DNA from: Methanomassiliicoccales archaeon
GTDB lineage: Archaea; Thermoplasmatota; Thermoplasmata; Methanomassiliicoccales; JACIVX01
Assembly: GCA_038850735.1 (NCBI GenBank)
Contig: JAWCLO010000004.1
Location: 1 to 64,000 of the forward strand
Length of the DNA stretch: 64,000 nt
Reading direction: 5' to 3'
Below, in pieces: positions 27,324-36,914 of the stretch. How positions within the stretch are numbered: the first letter of the stretch is position 1; each line of letters starts with the position of its first letter. Position numbers and translations under genes: made by a program. The notes under the pieces were generated by a model. The model did not search any database, was not told the DNA's origin, and was given only the letters and a program-made list of their open reading frames with translations.

Positions 27324-28502
27324 TCACAGAATTGGACCCGTAGTGTAAATATTCATCGAATCTTCGTATCGATTTTTCTCTGCCTGGGTGAGCTTTCCGG
27401 AAGATACAAAAATAACCTCATTGATTATCCGAGCAGCGGCATTTTCTAAGTTCAAATCCCCACTAATGATTTCACTTACATCCACGTCGATGAACTCTCG
27501 TAAGTGCTGGGCCGTTGAGGGATTCCCTGTAATCTTAATCGTTGGAACGAAAGGAAATCCTTGGGGTGCACCACGTCCAGTAGTAAAAGCGATCAGCGTA
27601 GCACCCGCTGCGACCAAAGCTGTTAGTAGTTCGGGTTCTCTACCTGGCGAGTCAACGAAAATCAATCCTTTATGAGAAATCCTTTCTCCATACGAAAGTA
27701 CCGCATCAATTTTCCTGCTACCAGTTTTTATCGCTGCTCCCAGAGATTTCTCTTCAATCGTTGAAAGTCCGCCTTTAATGTTACCTTGTGTTGGCTGCCC
27801 TCCACGCATATCAACGCCGATTGCCTTCACTCTCCTCTCCACATCCAGAATCATTTCGAGCATTCTATTTCCTACTTCTTCAGAATGGGCTCTACCAATT
27901 AATTGATGCTCGGCGCCGATGAATTCTGTTGATTCGCCAAATATGCACGTGGCACCACATTCGAGAAGTTTATCAACAGCCAACCCCAAGGCAGGATTCG
28001 CAACGATTCCAGACGTGGTATCAGAGCCGCCACACTTGATTCCAAAAACCAAATTAGATACGTCAGTTTCAGTTCTCTTCATCGTGCTAAATTCTTTGTA
28101 CATTTCGATCGCATATCTTCTCCCAATTTCAATCGCCGACTTCAATCCACCAACTTCTTGTATCGTGACAGTATGCGCAGGTTTTCCAGAATCTGCAATG
28201 TAGTCGGCGATTCTCTGAACATTAACGCTTTCACATCCCAGACTCACAAGAACTACGCCAGCAATGTTTGGATTTTGTCCAAGCGAACCAAGTGTCCTCT
28301 CAACCCTTGTGAGATCGACACTGGTCTGCGCGCAACCCTGCCCGTGAGCGAATGCCTTAATACCTCTGCTATTTCGGGCAATGCGCTTAGCTACTTCATT
28401 TGCACAAACAACTGTTGAAATCACACCGATGAAATTACGTATCCCAGTAGTCCCATCTGGCCTCTCATATCCTTTGAAGGTGTACTTTTGGAGATGATTC
28501 AT
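27324..28502 (-). CDS. UxaA-family hydrolase/dehydratase large domain
   Basis: A 392-residue member of the altronate/galactarate dehydratase (UxaA/GarD) C-terminal family, which also contains sulfolactate sulfo-lyase SuyB. Signatures include GYERPDGTTGIRNFIGVI, AHGQGCAQT, LVSLGCESV, FGIKCGGSDTTSGI and a GRGAPQGFPFVPTIKITGN region. Such proteins need a small SAF-domain partner; none lies next to it here. Substrate unknown. In methanogens a role in sulfonate or sugar-acid metabolism is possible. Confidence 0.85.
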   Translation of the reverse strand: MNHLQKYTFKGYERPDGTTGIRNFIGVISTVVCANEVAKRIARNSRGIKAFAHGQGCAQTSVDLTRVERTLGSLGQNPNIAGVVLVSLGCESVNVQRIADYIADSGKPAHTVTIQEVGGLKSAIEIGRRYAIEMYKEFSTMKRTETDVSNLVFGIKCGGSDTTSGIVANPALGLAVDKLLECGATCIFGESTEFIGAEHQLIGRAHSEEVGNRMLEMILDVERRVKAIGVDMRGGQPTQGNIKGGLSTIEEKSLGAAIKTGSRKIDAVLSYGERISHKGLIFVDSPGREPELLTALVAAGATLIAFTTGRGAPQGFPFVPTIKITGNPSTAQHLREFIDVDVSEIISGDLNLENAAARIINEVIFVSSGKLTQAEKNRYEDSMNIYTTGPIL

Positions 28503-28884
28503 ATTTTCAGTGATAATAGGAATTCATTTATCTTAATACCAATTGTTACGCGAGTAGATCAACGAGCAAGAAGTATCCGATGAAGATAATGAGTTGGTAT
28601 CGTTGGCTGCTAGCATTTTTCTTTTGGACGAGCACATGAAGAATTGGGGCATTGCCAAAGAAAAATTGCCTGCTGAAAGTTTAAGAATCGATACCAGGAA
28701 ATAAATTTTATTAAGAGGCGAGCTCCAATACGAATAGAAATTCGATTGAGATGAAATCGAAGAAGCATGGATGAACGATTAGTTTCATCTGAATTTATTG
28801 ATATCTGGCCTAACTCTAATGCGCAATTCATTCCTATTGAGGAAGAAAGATTTAATATAACATGTATAAGATGGATTTAATTAA
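28503..28884. promoter_or_regulatory. intergenic region with the nrdJ promoter
   Basis: The TATA-like TTTAATATAA at 28851-28860 lies about 25-30 bases before the nrdJ ATG, suggesting a nearly leaderless message. The rest of the region is AT-rich and shows no gene. A 73-codon minus-strand frame (28610-28831) has no recognisable domain. Confidence 0.5.
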
Positions 28885-30690
28885 ATGAATTCAGAGAAAT
28901 TTCCTGCTCTTTCTCAAAACGCATTAAGAGTCTTAGAAAAGAGGTACCTAAGAAAGGATGAGGCGGGAAGAGTTATAGAAACCCCTGATGAAATGTTCCG
29001 TAGAGTCGCGAATAACATTGCATCAGTCAATAAATTTTATAATGACGGCAGGGATCCCAAGAAGGAGGCTGAGGAATTTTACTCAGTGATGAGGAACCTT
29101 GAGTTCCTACCCAATTCACCTGCACTAATGAATGCTGGCACGGAAATCCAACAGCTAGCTGCGTGTTTTGTTATACCAGTCGAAGATTCCATTGAAAGTA
29201 TCTATGATGCGGTAAAGTTCGCGGCACTTATACACCAAAGTGGAGGAGGCACAGGTTTCTCTTTTTCCAAATTGAGACCTGAGGGAGATATCGTGAAGTC
29301 GACTGGAGGGGTTGCATCTGGACCCGTTTCATTCATGAAAGTATTTGATGCTGCGACGGAGGCAATCAAACAAGGAGGACGGCGAAGAGGGGCTTCCATG
29401 GGGGTACTAAGGGTTGATCATCCAGACATCAGGAAATTCATTAAGGCGAAGGAAGATCTGACATCTCTCACTAATTTCAATCTTTCCGTAAGTGTCACTG
29501 ATGATTTCATGAAAAAAGCGGAGTCCGGCGAGACCTTTGATCTGATAAACCCGAGAACAGGAAAGACTGTATCGGAAGTCAGTGCATCAGAATTGTTGGA
29601 TGAAATTTCATATTACGCATGGAAAACTGGAGATCCAGGTTTAATATTCTTTGATACGATAAATGCCTCGAATCCGACTCCTGCTCTTGGTCCAATTGAG
29701 GCGACAAATCCATGCGGTGAAGTTCCACTCCTGCCCTTCGAAGCATGCAATCTTGGATCCATAAATTTAGCCCGCCTAGCGAAAAAGCAACTAGGCGGAT
29801 TTGAATTTGATTGGAACAGACTCGATGAGTTGGTAGATGTTGGCATCCGCTTCCTGGACAATGTCATTGATGCAAGCAAGTATCCTTTACCCCAAATTGG
29901 CGCGATCGCGAGGGGGAACAGAAAAATTGGCCTAGGTATCATGGGATTTGCAGACGCGCTCATCAAATTAGGAATTTCATATGGATCGAAAGAATCTTTT
30001 GAGTTCGCTGAGAAGCTTATCAGTTTTATTAGGAACAAGAGTGAAGAGGTAACGAAAAGAATTGGAGAGGAGAGGGGCAGCTTCCCGAATATAGGAAAGA
30101 GCATTTTTAAAGGCCCCCGAAGAAATGCAACGATTCTCAGCATTGCTCCAACTGGATCAATCAGCATCATTGCAGGGTGTTCGAGTGGAATAGAGCCACT
30201 TTATGCGGTCTATTTCATAAGGCATGTACTAGAAGGTGAACATCTTCGCGAAGTTCATCCAGAATTCATAGAAATTGCCAAGAAAAGAGGTTTCTATAGT
30301 GCTGAGCTTATCAATCGTATTGCATCAACCACTTCCATTCAACATATTGAAGAAATTCCCGAAGATATTAGGAGATTATTTCTTACTTCGCATGATATTG
30401 AACCAGAAGAACACGTTAGAATGCAATCCGTCTTTCAGAAATACGTTGATAATGCTGTTTCAAAAACCATTAATATGTCGTCTAATAGCACACCCAAGAA
30501 GGTTAGGGAAATTTTTGAACTAGCACACAAACTCAAATGCAAAGGTATAACGATTTACAGAGAGGGGTCAAAACCCGGACAAGTACTCACTTCAGCGACT
30601 TCAAGCTTGTTATGTCCAGATTGTGGCGGAATATTGAGGGTCGAGGAAGGGGGCTTTGTTTGCAGTGTTTGCGGAATTTCGAACTTATGA
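28885..30690 (+). CDS. nrdJ: adenosylcobalamin-dependent ribonucleotide reductase (class II)
   Basis: Reduces ribonucleotides to deoxyribonucleotides using B12 radical chemistry. The 601-residue protein contains the N-terminal substrate region (NSPALMNAG), a redox Cys at about 94 (QLAACFVIP), SGGGTGFSFSKLRP, the finger loop NPCGE with catalytic Cys at about 277, ATILSIAPTGSISIIAG and a C-terminal CPDC/CSVC zinc ribbon instead of a long vitamin-B12-type tail. It is a short form. B12 use fits a methanogen rich in corrinoids. Confidence 0.93.
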   Translation: MNSEKFPALSQNALRVLEKRYLRKDEAGRVIETPDEMFRRVANNIASVNKFYNDGRDPKKEAEEFYSVMRNLEFLPNSPALMNAGTEIQQLAACFVIPVEDSIESIYDAVKFAALIHQSGGGTGFSFSKLRPEGDIVKSTGGVASGPVSFMKVFDAATEAIKQGGRRRGASMGVLRVDHPDIRKFIKAKEDLTSLTNFNLSVSVTDDFMKKAESGETFDLINPRTGKTVSEVSASELLDEISYYAWKTGDPGLIFFDTINASNPTPALGPIEATNPCGEVPLLPFEACNLGSINLARLAKKQLGGFEFDWNRLDELVDVGIRFLDNVIDASKYPLPQIGAIARGNRKIGLGIMGFADALIKLGISYGSKESFEFAEKLISFIRNKSEEVTKRIGEERGSFPNIGKSIFKGPRRNATILSIAPTGSISIIAGCSSGIEPLYAVYFIRHVLEGEHLREVHPEFIEIAKKRGFYSAELINRIASTTSIQHIEEIPEDIRRLFLTSHDIEPEEHVRMQSVFQKYVDNAVSKTINMSSNSTPKKVREIFELAHKLKCKGITIYREGSKPGQVLTSATSSLLCPDCGGILRVEEGGFVCSVCGISNL

Positions 30691-31079
30691 AGCATCGTGG
30701 CTGAGATTATCATTGATGGGATTTCCTTTATTCCAGACCCGCGCATTTTTTTGCAATTCTTAATGCAATTACATTGCGAATTTTGATGAATAATAAATTG
30801 CGGCCCGATATGCTATCAGATATCAGCGTGGAATCCTATGCTGCGAGTTGATCATTTAACATAGATTTTCACCCCAGATGTTATTATAACATCAGGTCAA
30901 TAATAAATTCATTTCCATCAAGAATCTTTTCAATAGAGTATTTAGCTCGTAGTTCTATGTTTGCTTTACTTTGAAAACATTCGAATATTCCTAGGATTAA
31001 TATTTAAATGCGCAATGTACATATTGGTACATTCATTCACAAAATTGTTATATATTCAACAACCTATAACGGCATTCTC
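30691..31079. other. intergenic region with a palindrome and the trpB promoter
   Basis: A 17-bp palindrome GATGTTAT-T-ATAACATC lies at 30877-30893 with no neighbouring feature that explains it. The TATA-like TTATATATTC at about 31047-31056 is placed 25-30 bases before the ATG at 31080. Confidence 0.45.
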
Positions 31080-32399
31080 ATGAATTGCAAAGCTGATAAT
31101 TCGAGAGTAATATTAGGGCTTGAAGACATACCAAGAAAATGGTACAATATAGCGGCAGATCTTCCGGAACCTCTGCCTCCGCCACTTCATCCGGCTACAA
31201 TGCAGCCTGTAAGTCAGGACGATCTTAAGGCAATCTTTCCTATAAGCCTCATAAGACAGGAGGTTTCACAAGAAAGATATATCGATATTCCAGATGAGGT
31301 TAGAGATGCTTACATCCTCCTAGGCCGTCCCACACCTCTCCAAAGAGCAAGAAGATTGGAAGAGTTTCTAGGAACCCCCGCGAAGATTTACTTTAAGCGC
31401 GAAGATCTGAGTCCCTGCGGTAGTCATAAACCTAACACTGCTGTGGCACAAGCATATTTTAACATGAAGGATGGCACAGAAAACCTCACGACAGAAACTG
31501 GCGCCGGTCAATGGGGATCGGCTCTTAGTCTTGCCTGCTCTATTTTTAACCTGACATGCACTGTTTTCATGGTTCGCGTTAGTTATGAACAGAAACCATA
31601 CAGGCGGCATGTCATGGAAACCTACGGAGCGAAAGTTTTCCCATCCCCAAGCATGGAAACGGATTATGGCAGAAGTTTAAACAAAACAAATCCAAATCAT
31701 CCAGGGTCTCTTGGAATAGCAATTTCTGAGGCAATTGAAGCTGCAATTAAGGGTAAAAATACCAAATACAGTCTTGGAAGCGTTCTCAATCATGTGATGC
31801 TGCACCAGACTGTTATTGGGCAGGAGGTTATGCAGCAGTTAAAGATGCTCGACGTAGAACCAGATTACATGATAGGGTGTGTAGGTGGAGGTAGCAATTT
31901 TGCAGGTTTTGCATTTCCCACCGTAGGCGAAAGATTGAAAGGGAAGGTCAATACAGAATTTATTGCGGTAGAGCCCAGATCGGTCCCATCGCTCACTGCT
32001 GGAAAATATGAATATGACTATGGCGACACTGCGGGAATGACTCCTCTCATCAAAATGTATACACTTGGACATGACTTCGTTCCATCGCCGATTCACGCTG
32101 GCGGTCTTCGCTATCATGGAATGGCTCCAAGCGTTAGCCTCTTGGTCAAGCGTGGCATCGTTAAACCTGTTGCTTACGATCAAAGAGATACATTTGCTGC
32201 TGGTGTAACCTTTGCGAGAACTGAAGGCATAATACCAGCACCTGAAACTAACCACGCAATTAAAGCGGCAATTGATCTTGCATTGGAAGCGAAGAAGAGA
32301 AACGAGGAGAAGGTCATAGTTTTCAATCTCTCAGGACATGGTTTGCTCGACCTTGCTGGTTACGCGAGTTATCTGTCTGGAAAAATGAATAATTCGTAA
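31080..32399 (+). CDS. tryptophan synthase beta-like PLP enzyme (TrpB2 type)
   Basis: About 439 residues of the TrpB2 group, which can make tryptophan from indole and serine without TrpA. Motifs: [18 protein letters not shown], the PLP lysine in GSHKPNTA (about K117), [28 protein letters not shown] and the C-terminal [14 protein letters not shown]. An upstream in-frame ATG at 31008 would add 24 residues, but a TATA box lies between the two starts, so 31080 is chosen. No other trp genes are nearby. Confidence 0.92.
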   Translation: MNCKADNSRVILGLEDIPRKWYNIAADLPEPLPPPLHPATMQPVSQDDLKAIFPISLIRQEVSQERYIDIPDEVRDAYILLGRPTPLQRARRLEEFLGTPAKIYFKREDLSPCGSHKPNTAVAQAYFNMKDGTENLTTETGAGQWGSALSLACSIFNLTCTVFMVRVSYEQKPYRRHVMETYGAKVFPSPSMETDYGRSLNKTNPNHPGSLGIAISEAIEAAIKGKNTKYSLGSVLNHVMLHQTVIGQEVMQQLKMLDVEPDYMIGCVGGGSNFAGFAFPTVGERLKGKVNTEFIAVEPRSVPSLTAGKYEYDYGDTAGMTPLIKMYTLGHDFVPSPIHAGGLRYHGMAPSVSLLVKRGIVKPVAYDQRDTFAAGVTFARTEGIIPAPETNHAIKAAIDLALEAKKRNEEKVIVFNLSGHGLLDLAGYASYLSGKMNNS

Positions 32400-32935
32400 T
32401 AACTCTTATAACTCTTTTTATTTCTAATTCATATTGATGAGCTGAATCTAAACCTTTCTTTTATCATCTTAGAACACTATTGGAAACGCTACATTAGGCG
32501 GTATCATATAAAAAAGGTACATGCTATAGCGAGTTGAAATCAGTCGACGACTTCGCAATTGATTGTACATAAGAGCATATACCCACATAATTAGAATTAT
32601 CTGCAAAGGATCTTAGCGTTCTCCGCTATCTTTCAATGTTTTTCCATTGCAGTCTCAATCATCACGAATCTTAGTTATCAGTGAAAGCGCTGAGAAGACT
32701 GCAGCAGCATATTGCCTCTCTCATTATGGTAGTATCTACAATAATTTTTCATTCTTTAAGCAACTGTCAACCTTCGCTTATATCGACCTTTTCGCTTTTT
32801 TGGTTAAATCTCAAAAGCAGTATACAAATACCATGGAAGAAAACTTATGAATAGGATATATTGCATACATGATAATAATATTCTATGAAATAGTATCAAA
32901 ATAAAAGTATCAAAATAAAAAGGCTGGTGAAGTAG
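32400..32935. other. AT-rich intergenic region with a short tandem duplication
   Basis: The unit GTATCAAAATAAAA occurs twice in tandem at about 32893-32920, just upstream of a DUF835 frame lacking a start. A 67-codon frame from 32647 shows no recognisable domain. No RNA was seen. Confidence 0.4.
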
Positions 32936-33109
32936 CTGCTCAGCACAGCTCATGAAAATTGCCCTGAAGGAAGGATCAGATATCTGAGAATACCCTTTAG
33001 TGATGAATATATTGAACTTGAAGAATCAAGAACCTATCTAATAATAGACGAGGGCCAAGATAAGTTCTATGAAATTGCAAGTTCAATCTCAAGAACTGAC
33101 AAAAAGATC

Positions 33110-33478
33110 ATGTTTATTTCCCGGTTACACCCGGATATTTTGAAACAAAAAATAGGAAGAGAGATAGAGGATACGATTTGGCTCAGCGAAAGACCCGGCA
33201 ATAAGAACATGGCTCCTCACCAGCTCGGTCGTATCGTCAATAGAGCTAGTACTTTTATGAGAGTAAATTCCTCCGCAACAGTACTTCTTGATGGTCTTGA
33301 ATATCTTTCGTTATTCAATCAGTTTTCACAGTTACAAATATTCATAGAGCATCTCAATGATGCTGTCATGGAATCGCATGCAATTCTTGTGATCTCGGTA
33401 GACCCTCGACTGTTTGACCAGTGTTCTCTTGCAAAGATTCGGAGATTTGCTGAGGTTTTGTTTCCGCCACGACATTAG
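33110..33478 (+). CDS. DUF835 domain protein with missing or non-canonical start
   Basis: From the ATG at 33110 the product has 122 residues with the DUF835 motif VLLDGLEYLSLF and ISVDPRLF. The same frame is open upstream to 32936 and encodes what looks like the domain's N-terminal strand (RTYLIIDEGQDKFYEI, about 33030-33077), yet contains no ATG, GTG or TTG between 32936 and 33110. It may be a gene with a non-standard start, a damaged pseudogene or a translated fragment. Its 3' end overlaps the convergent DUF835 gene by 113 bases. Confidence 0.55.
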   Translation: MFISRLHPDILKQKIGREIEDTIWLSERPGNKNMAPHQLGRIVNRASTFMRVNSSATVLLDGLEYLSLFNQFSQLQIFIEHLNDAVMESHAILVISVDPRLFDQCSLAKIRRFAEVLFPPRH

Positions 33479-33980
33479 TAACTTCGTCAAAGCTCTTCAC
33501 ATCCATAACAGAGATAATCTTTTCAACATCTCGTTGTTCTAGAGTCAGTGGATCTAGGCAAATCAGCATCTCTGAATTTGCACTAATAAGGATTGCATTT
33601 ATCTCTTCAAGCGCGTGCATCACTCTCCCGAGGTCGTTCCATATGAGCAAATATTCTATGCCATCCATAAATACCAATGAATTTCCATTTTTTCTCAACC
33701 ATAATTTGATTATTCTTATCATATGCGAAATTGATTTTGGAGAAATTACTTTTTTACCTTTGCAACAGCTGAGCCAGTAATACTCCATATTCTTAAGGTT
33801 GTACTTTGAACTTACATATTCTGGATGAAGCCTAGTTATGCATAGTCCATGCTTGTAAAGGCAATTTAGTTGTCCAAGCATTTGAAAACCTTTTCTTGGG
33901 TAACTTTCGAGAACAACCGATATCTTAAATAATTTCTTGACATCACGCATGAACTGTCCTCCTGTTACATTTTTCATCAT
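33366..33980 (-). CDS. DUF835 domain protein
   Basis: A 204-residue protein with a DUF835 domain (about 20-165): GLCITRLHPEYV matches the domain's second strand, LVFMDGIEYLLIW the central motif and EMLICLDPLTLEQ the last strand. The C-terminal 40 residues are low complexity. Convergent with another DUF835 gene. The ribosome binding site GAGGA precedes the internal MRDVKKLF start (33950), which would remove ten residues. Confidence 0.7.
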   Translation of the reverse strand: MMKNVTGGQFMRDVKKLFKISVVLESYPRKGFQMLGQLNCLYKHGLCITRLHPEYVSSKYNLKNMEYYWLSCCKGKKVISPKSISHMIRIIKLWLRKNGNSLVFMDGIEYLLIWNDLGRVMHALEEINAILISANSEMLICLDPLTLEQRDVEKIISVMDVKSFDEVTNVVAETKPQQISESLQENTGQTVEGLPRSQELHAIP

Positions 33981-34084
33981 ACACGCTCTTCATTTGATGA
34001 TATATAAACTCAATTTGAGCATGCTATTTTTCTTTTGAATCGCTAGATGCGAAACTTTTTTTTACGATACGAGAATAGAATTAT

Positions 34085-36832
34085 GTGAGTCGTTCCATCC
34101 ACCGCTGCAATCGAAAGTGGTTTCTCAGCAATGAGGAGAAGATACTTCTTCATTTATTCACATACTATCGATATCAACAAGACGATACTGCCCCTCCCTC
34201 CGTAACCCAGGAGGGGATTGCGGTTGCGACTGGTATTGGAAGGAACAACGTATCAAAGATTGTCGCTGCGCTTGCAGCGGATGGAGATATAGAAATCAAA
34301 AAAAAGCATGTTAAGGGATTGCCAAGTATTCGTAATGTTTATTCACTAACTCCAAATGGATTCAAGAAGGCGTTATCACTAAAGGAAGAAATTGAAAACA
34401 CTCGCATCACCGTTATTGATTTCAATGGCAATGAAATTTCTAACACTGTCGGAAACCTTAATTCCCTCCTGCCCAAAAGTTATTCCCTTCTCGAGCTCGC
34501 ACTCTGCATTACCAGAGGCACGTTTAACTGTTTATCCTTCCACGAAATGAAAGTGAAAGAAGAAAGAAAATTCGTAGACTTTACAGACAAGAAGCCTACA
34601 GTAAGATTTTTTGTTGGAAGAAAAAACGAACTAAAAAGGCTTGAGGATTTCTTGAACTCAGATGATAAGAAAATTGCGGTGATATATGGGATACCTGGTA
34701 TTGGAAAGACGACACTTCTCGCAAAGTTTGCTTTAGACGTGAGAACAAGAACCAATGCTTTTTGGTATCGATTGACCGAATGGACATCTCCAAGGATGTT
34801 TCTTAGTCCGCTTGCTGAGTTTCTCTCACAGCTTGGTAAAAAGGGACTGGAACGCCTCATTACTCAGACAGAGAATCCTACAATCGGACAGGTATGCCAT
34901 ATTTTAGAAAGTGATTTCAAGAATGCAAATATTTTCATTTTTTTGGATGACGTTCATAAGGCAGATTCAAAAGTTTTAGAGCTTCTTCGAGCCATGGTAA
35001 GAATTCTCGAACATATGGAAGGTGTGAAAATTGCCTGCACAAGTCGTATAATACCATCCTTTTATTCGCGAGGGGACGTCATCTCAGGACTAGTAGATGA
35101 AATCGCGCTTGAGGGGCTTGATAGAGAGAGCTGCATTCAGCTACTTAGAAGCAGGTCTATACCCGAACGTAATTTTGATGAACTGATTGAGGCGACAAAG
35201 GGGCACCCTTTCTTCTTGGAATTGGTAAGGAAAGCGAATGCTACTTCTGAGAGAGACATGAGGATGTTTTTAGAACAGGAGGTCTACTCGACTTTGGACC
35301 TTGCAGAGCGGCGAATACTGGAAATAGCATCTGTTTTCAGATATCCCGTACCAGTCGATGCTTTTTTTATGGTGGAAGAATTCATTGCAAAAGAATCCGG
35401 GATTGATTCACTTACTATGCGTTATAATGATTTTGTATTTGATCACGACGCATTGGATGATCTCTTCTCGAGATTTCTATTGCAGGAATCAATGGGAAGA
35501 ATGGTAGCAATGCACGATCTTCTTAGAGATTTCTTTTACTCTAGGCTCACACCAAGGCAGAAAGCAATCTACCATAAGGCTGCCGCCCGTTTTTACTTGA
35601 CTGATACATCTTCGGGACTTTCTTTGGTCGAAGCTCTTTACCACAGTGTGATGTCGGGTGATTGGAGGACAGCCCTGCAAATAGCCGTGGGATCTGGTAG
35701 GCAGATTATATCTAAGGGACTCGCATCAAATATGGCCCCCCTCGTCGAGAAAATCGTTTCACAACATCTTGAAACCAGCATCCAGGATAGGGTAGATCTT
35801 TTTTTGATACACGGAGAGATACTAGAATTACAGGGTGAATGGGACCTTGCACTCAAGACTTATGAAGGTCTCTTGAAAATTGATGAGACAGAACTAGGAA
35901 AAAGAAAATTAGGTGAGATTTATAGAAGGATAGGCTCGCTTTATTTAAGAAAAACTGAGTTCCAATCAGCACAAGTAATGCTCGAGAAAAGCCTGATGAT
36001 TGGACTGTTAAGTGGGGATAATTATTTGCTGTCTACGGTATATTACGATTTGGGAGGAATCGCCGAGAGAAGAGGTCAGTATAGTGAAGCTATAACCTTT
36101 TTTTCCAAGGCAAAAATGATATCTGAGCAAATTGGAGAAGATATTGGACTTGGGAAGGCTCTATACGGCCTTGGTCGCGTCTATGGGCAACTTTTAGATT
36201 ATGATAAAGCGATCGAATTTAAGAAAAAGGCAATCGCAATAATTGGGAAAACGGGTGATGCAAAAGAACTCGCTAAAGTCTACACAAGCCTCGGAAATGA
36301 TTATCGATTCACAAACCAATATGAGAAATCGTTTGAGATTAATAACAAGGCAATTGATCTTGCAAATTCATCTGGGGATATTAACACTCAAGGGTATGCA
36401 TTATCGAATGCTGTAGCATTATACATTGAAATTGGCGATCTTGAGAAGGCCGAAGGGGCCTTGAAAAGGGCAATTGAGATTTTCCAGAAAATCGATGACA
36501 AGATCATGATGGCAACGATGCGTCTTTATCGAGGATATCTCTATGTGAACAAAAGTGAATGGAATTGGGCAAAGGAAGAATTCATCCGAGCTTTGGACAT
36601 ATTGCGACCTCTTGGTGTGCCGTTGAAACTCAGCAATTGGTTGTTCGAAATCAGTCAAGTATGCATCGAAAATAAAGATTATAATAGTGCCCGCCTTTTT
36701 CTGAGTGAAGCTCATGAGCTTGCATCAATGCATGGATATGACAATTTGAAAAAAGAAATTGAAGCTACATTTGGACTATTGCCATCTAGTTTTCTGGCCA
36801 AAGTAGAATCTGAAACAAATTCCTCAACGTGA
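34085..36832 (+). CDS. large STAND-type ATPase regulator: winged helix, NTPase and TPR repeats
   Basis: A 915-residue protein, layout like MalT/AfsR regulators. Residues about 15-100 form a winged-helix DNA-binding domain (SVTQEGIAVATGIGRNNVSKIV). The NTPase begins at FFVGRKNELKRLEDFL, with Walker A GIPGIGKTT at about 202 and Walker B FIFLDDVHK at about 287. After a winged connecting domain, TPR repeats fill about 575-890. The start is GTG at 34085. STAND proteins act as inducible switches, binding a ligand on the repeats. Its neighbour across an 82-base gap is the convergent IPGNDPH-repeat gene; a link is untested. Confidence 0.85.
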   Translation: MSRSIHRCNRKWFLSNEEKILLHLFTYYRYQQDDTAPPSVTQEGIAVATGIGRNNVSKIVAALAADGDIEIKKKHVKGLPSIRNVYSLTPNGFKKALSLKEEIENTRITVIDFNGNEISNTVGNLNSLLPKSYSLLELALCITRGTFNCLSFHEMKVKEERKFVDFTDKKPTVRFFVGRKNELKRLEDFLNSDDKKIAVIYGIPGIGKTTLLAKFALDVRTRTNAFWYRLTEWTSPRMFLSPLAEFLSQLGKKGLERLITQTENPTIGQVCHILESDFKNANIFIFLDDVHKADSKVLELLRAMVRILEHMEGVKIACTSRIIPSFYSRGDVISGLVDEIALEGLDRESCIQLLRSRSIPERNFDELIEATKGHPFFLELVRKANATSERDMRMFLEQEVYSTLDLAERRILEIASVFRYPVPVDAFFMVEEFIAKESGIDSLTMRYNDFVFDHDALDDLFSRFLLQESMGRMVAMHDLLRDFFYSRLTPRQKAIYHKAAARFYLTDTSSGLSLVEALYHSVMSGDWRTALQIAVGSGRQIISKGLASNMAPLVEKIVSQHLETSIQDRVDLFLIHGEILELQGEWDLALKTYEGLLKIDETELGKRKLGEIYRRIGSLYLRKTEFQSAQVMLEKSLMIGLLSGDNYLLSTVYYDLGGIAERRGQYSEAITFFSKAKMISEQIGEDIGLGKALYGLGRVYGQLLDYDKAIEFKKKAIAIIGKTGDAKELAKVYTSLGNDYRFTNQYEKSFEINNKAIDLANSSGDINTQGYALSNAVALYIEIGDLEKAEGALKRAIEIFQKIDDKIMMATMRLYRGYLYVNKSEWNWAKEEFIRALDILRPLGVPLKLSNWLFEISQVCIENKDYNSARLFLSEAHELASMHGYDNLKKEIEATFGLLPSSFLAKVESETNSST

Positions 36833-36914
36833 TGCTTAATCGCACAAACTTTTATGCACAACTCTCCGTATCCATAAATAATAAATAAAATGAAGATAAG
36901 AAAAGAAAAAAAAC

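Noticed and set aside
32647-32850. 67-codon frame in the 32.4-32.9 kb gap
   Set aside because: No motif, no ribosome binding site and a low-complexity, aromatic-rich tail.
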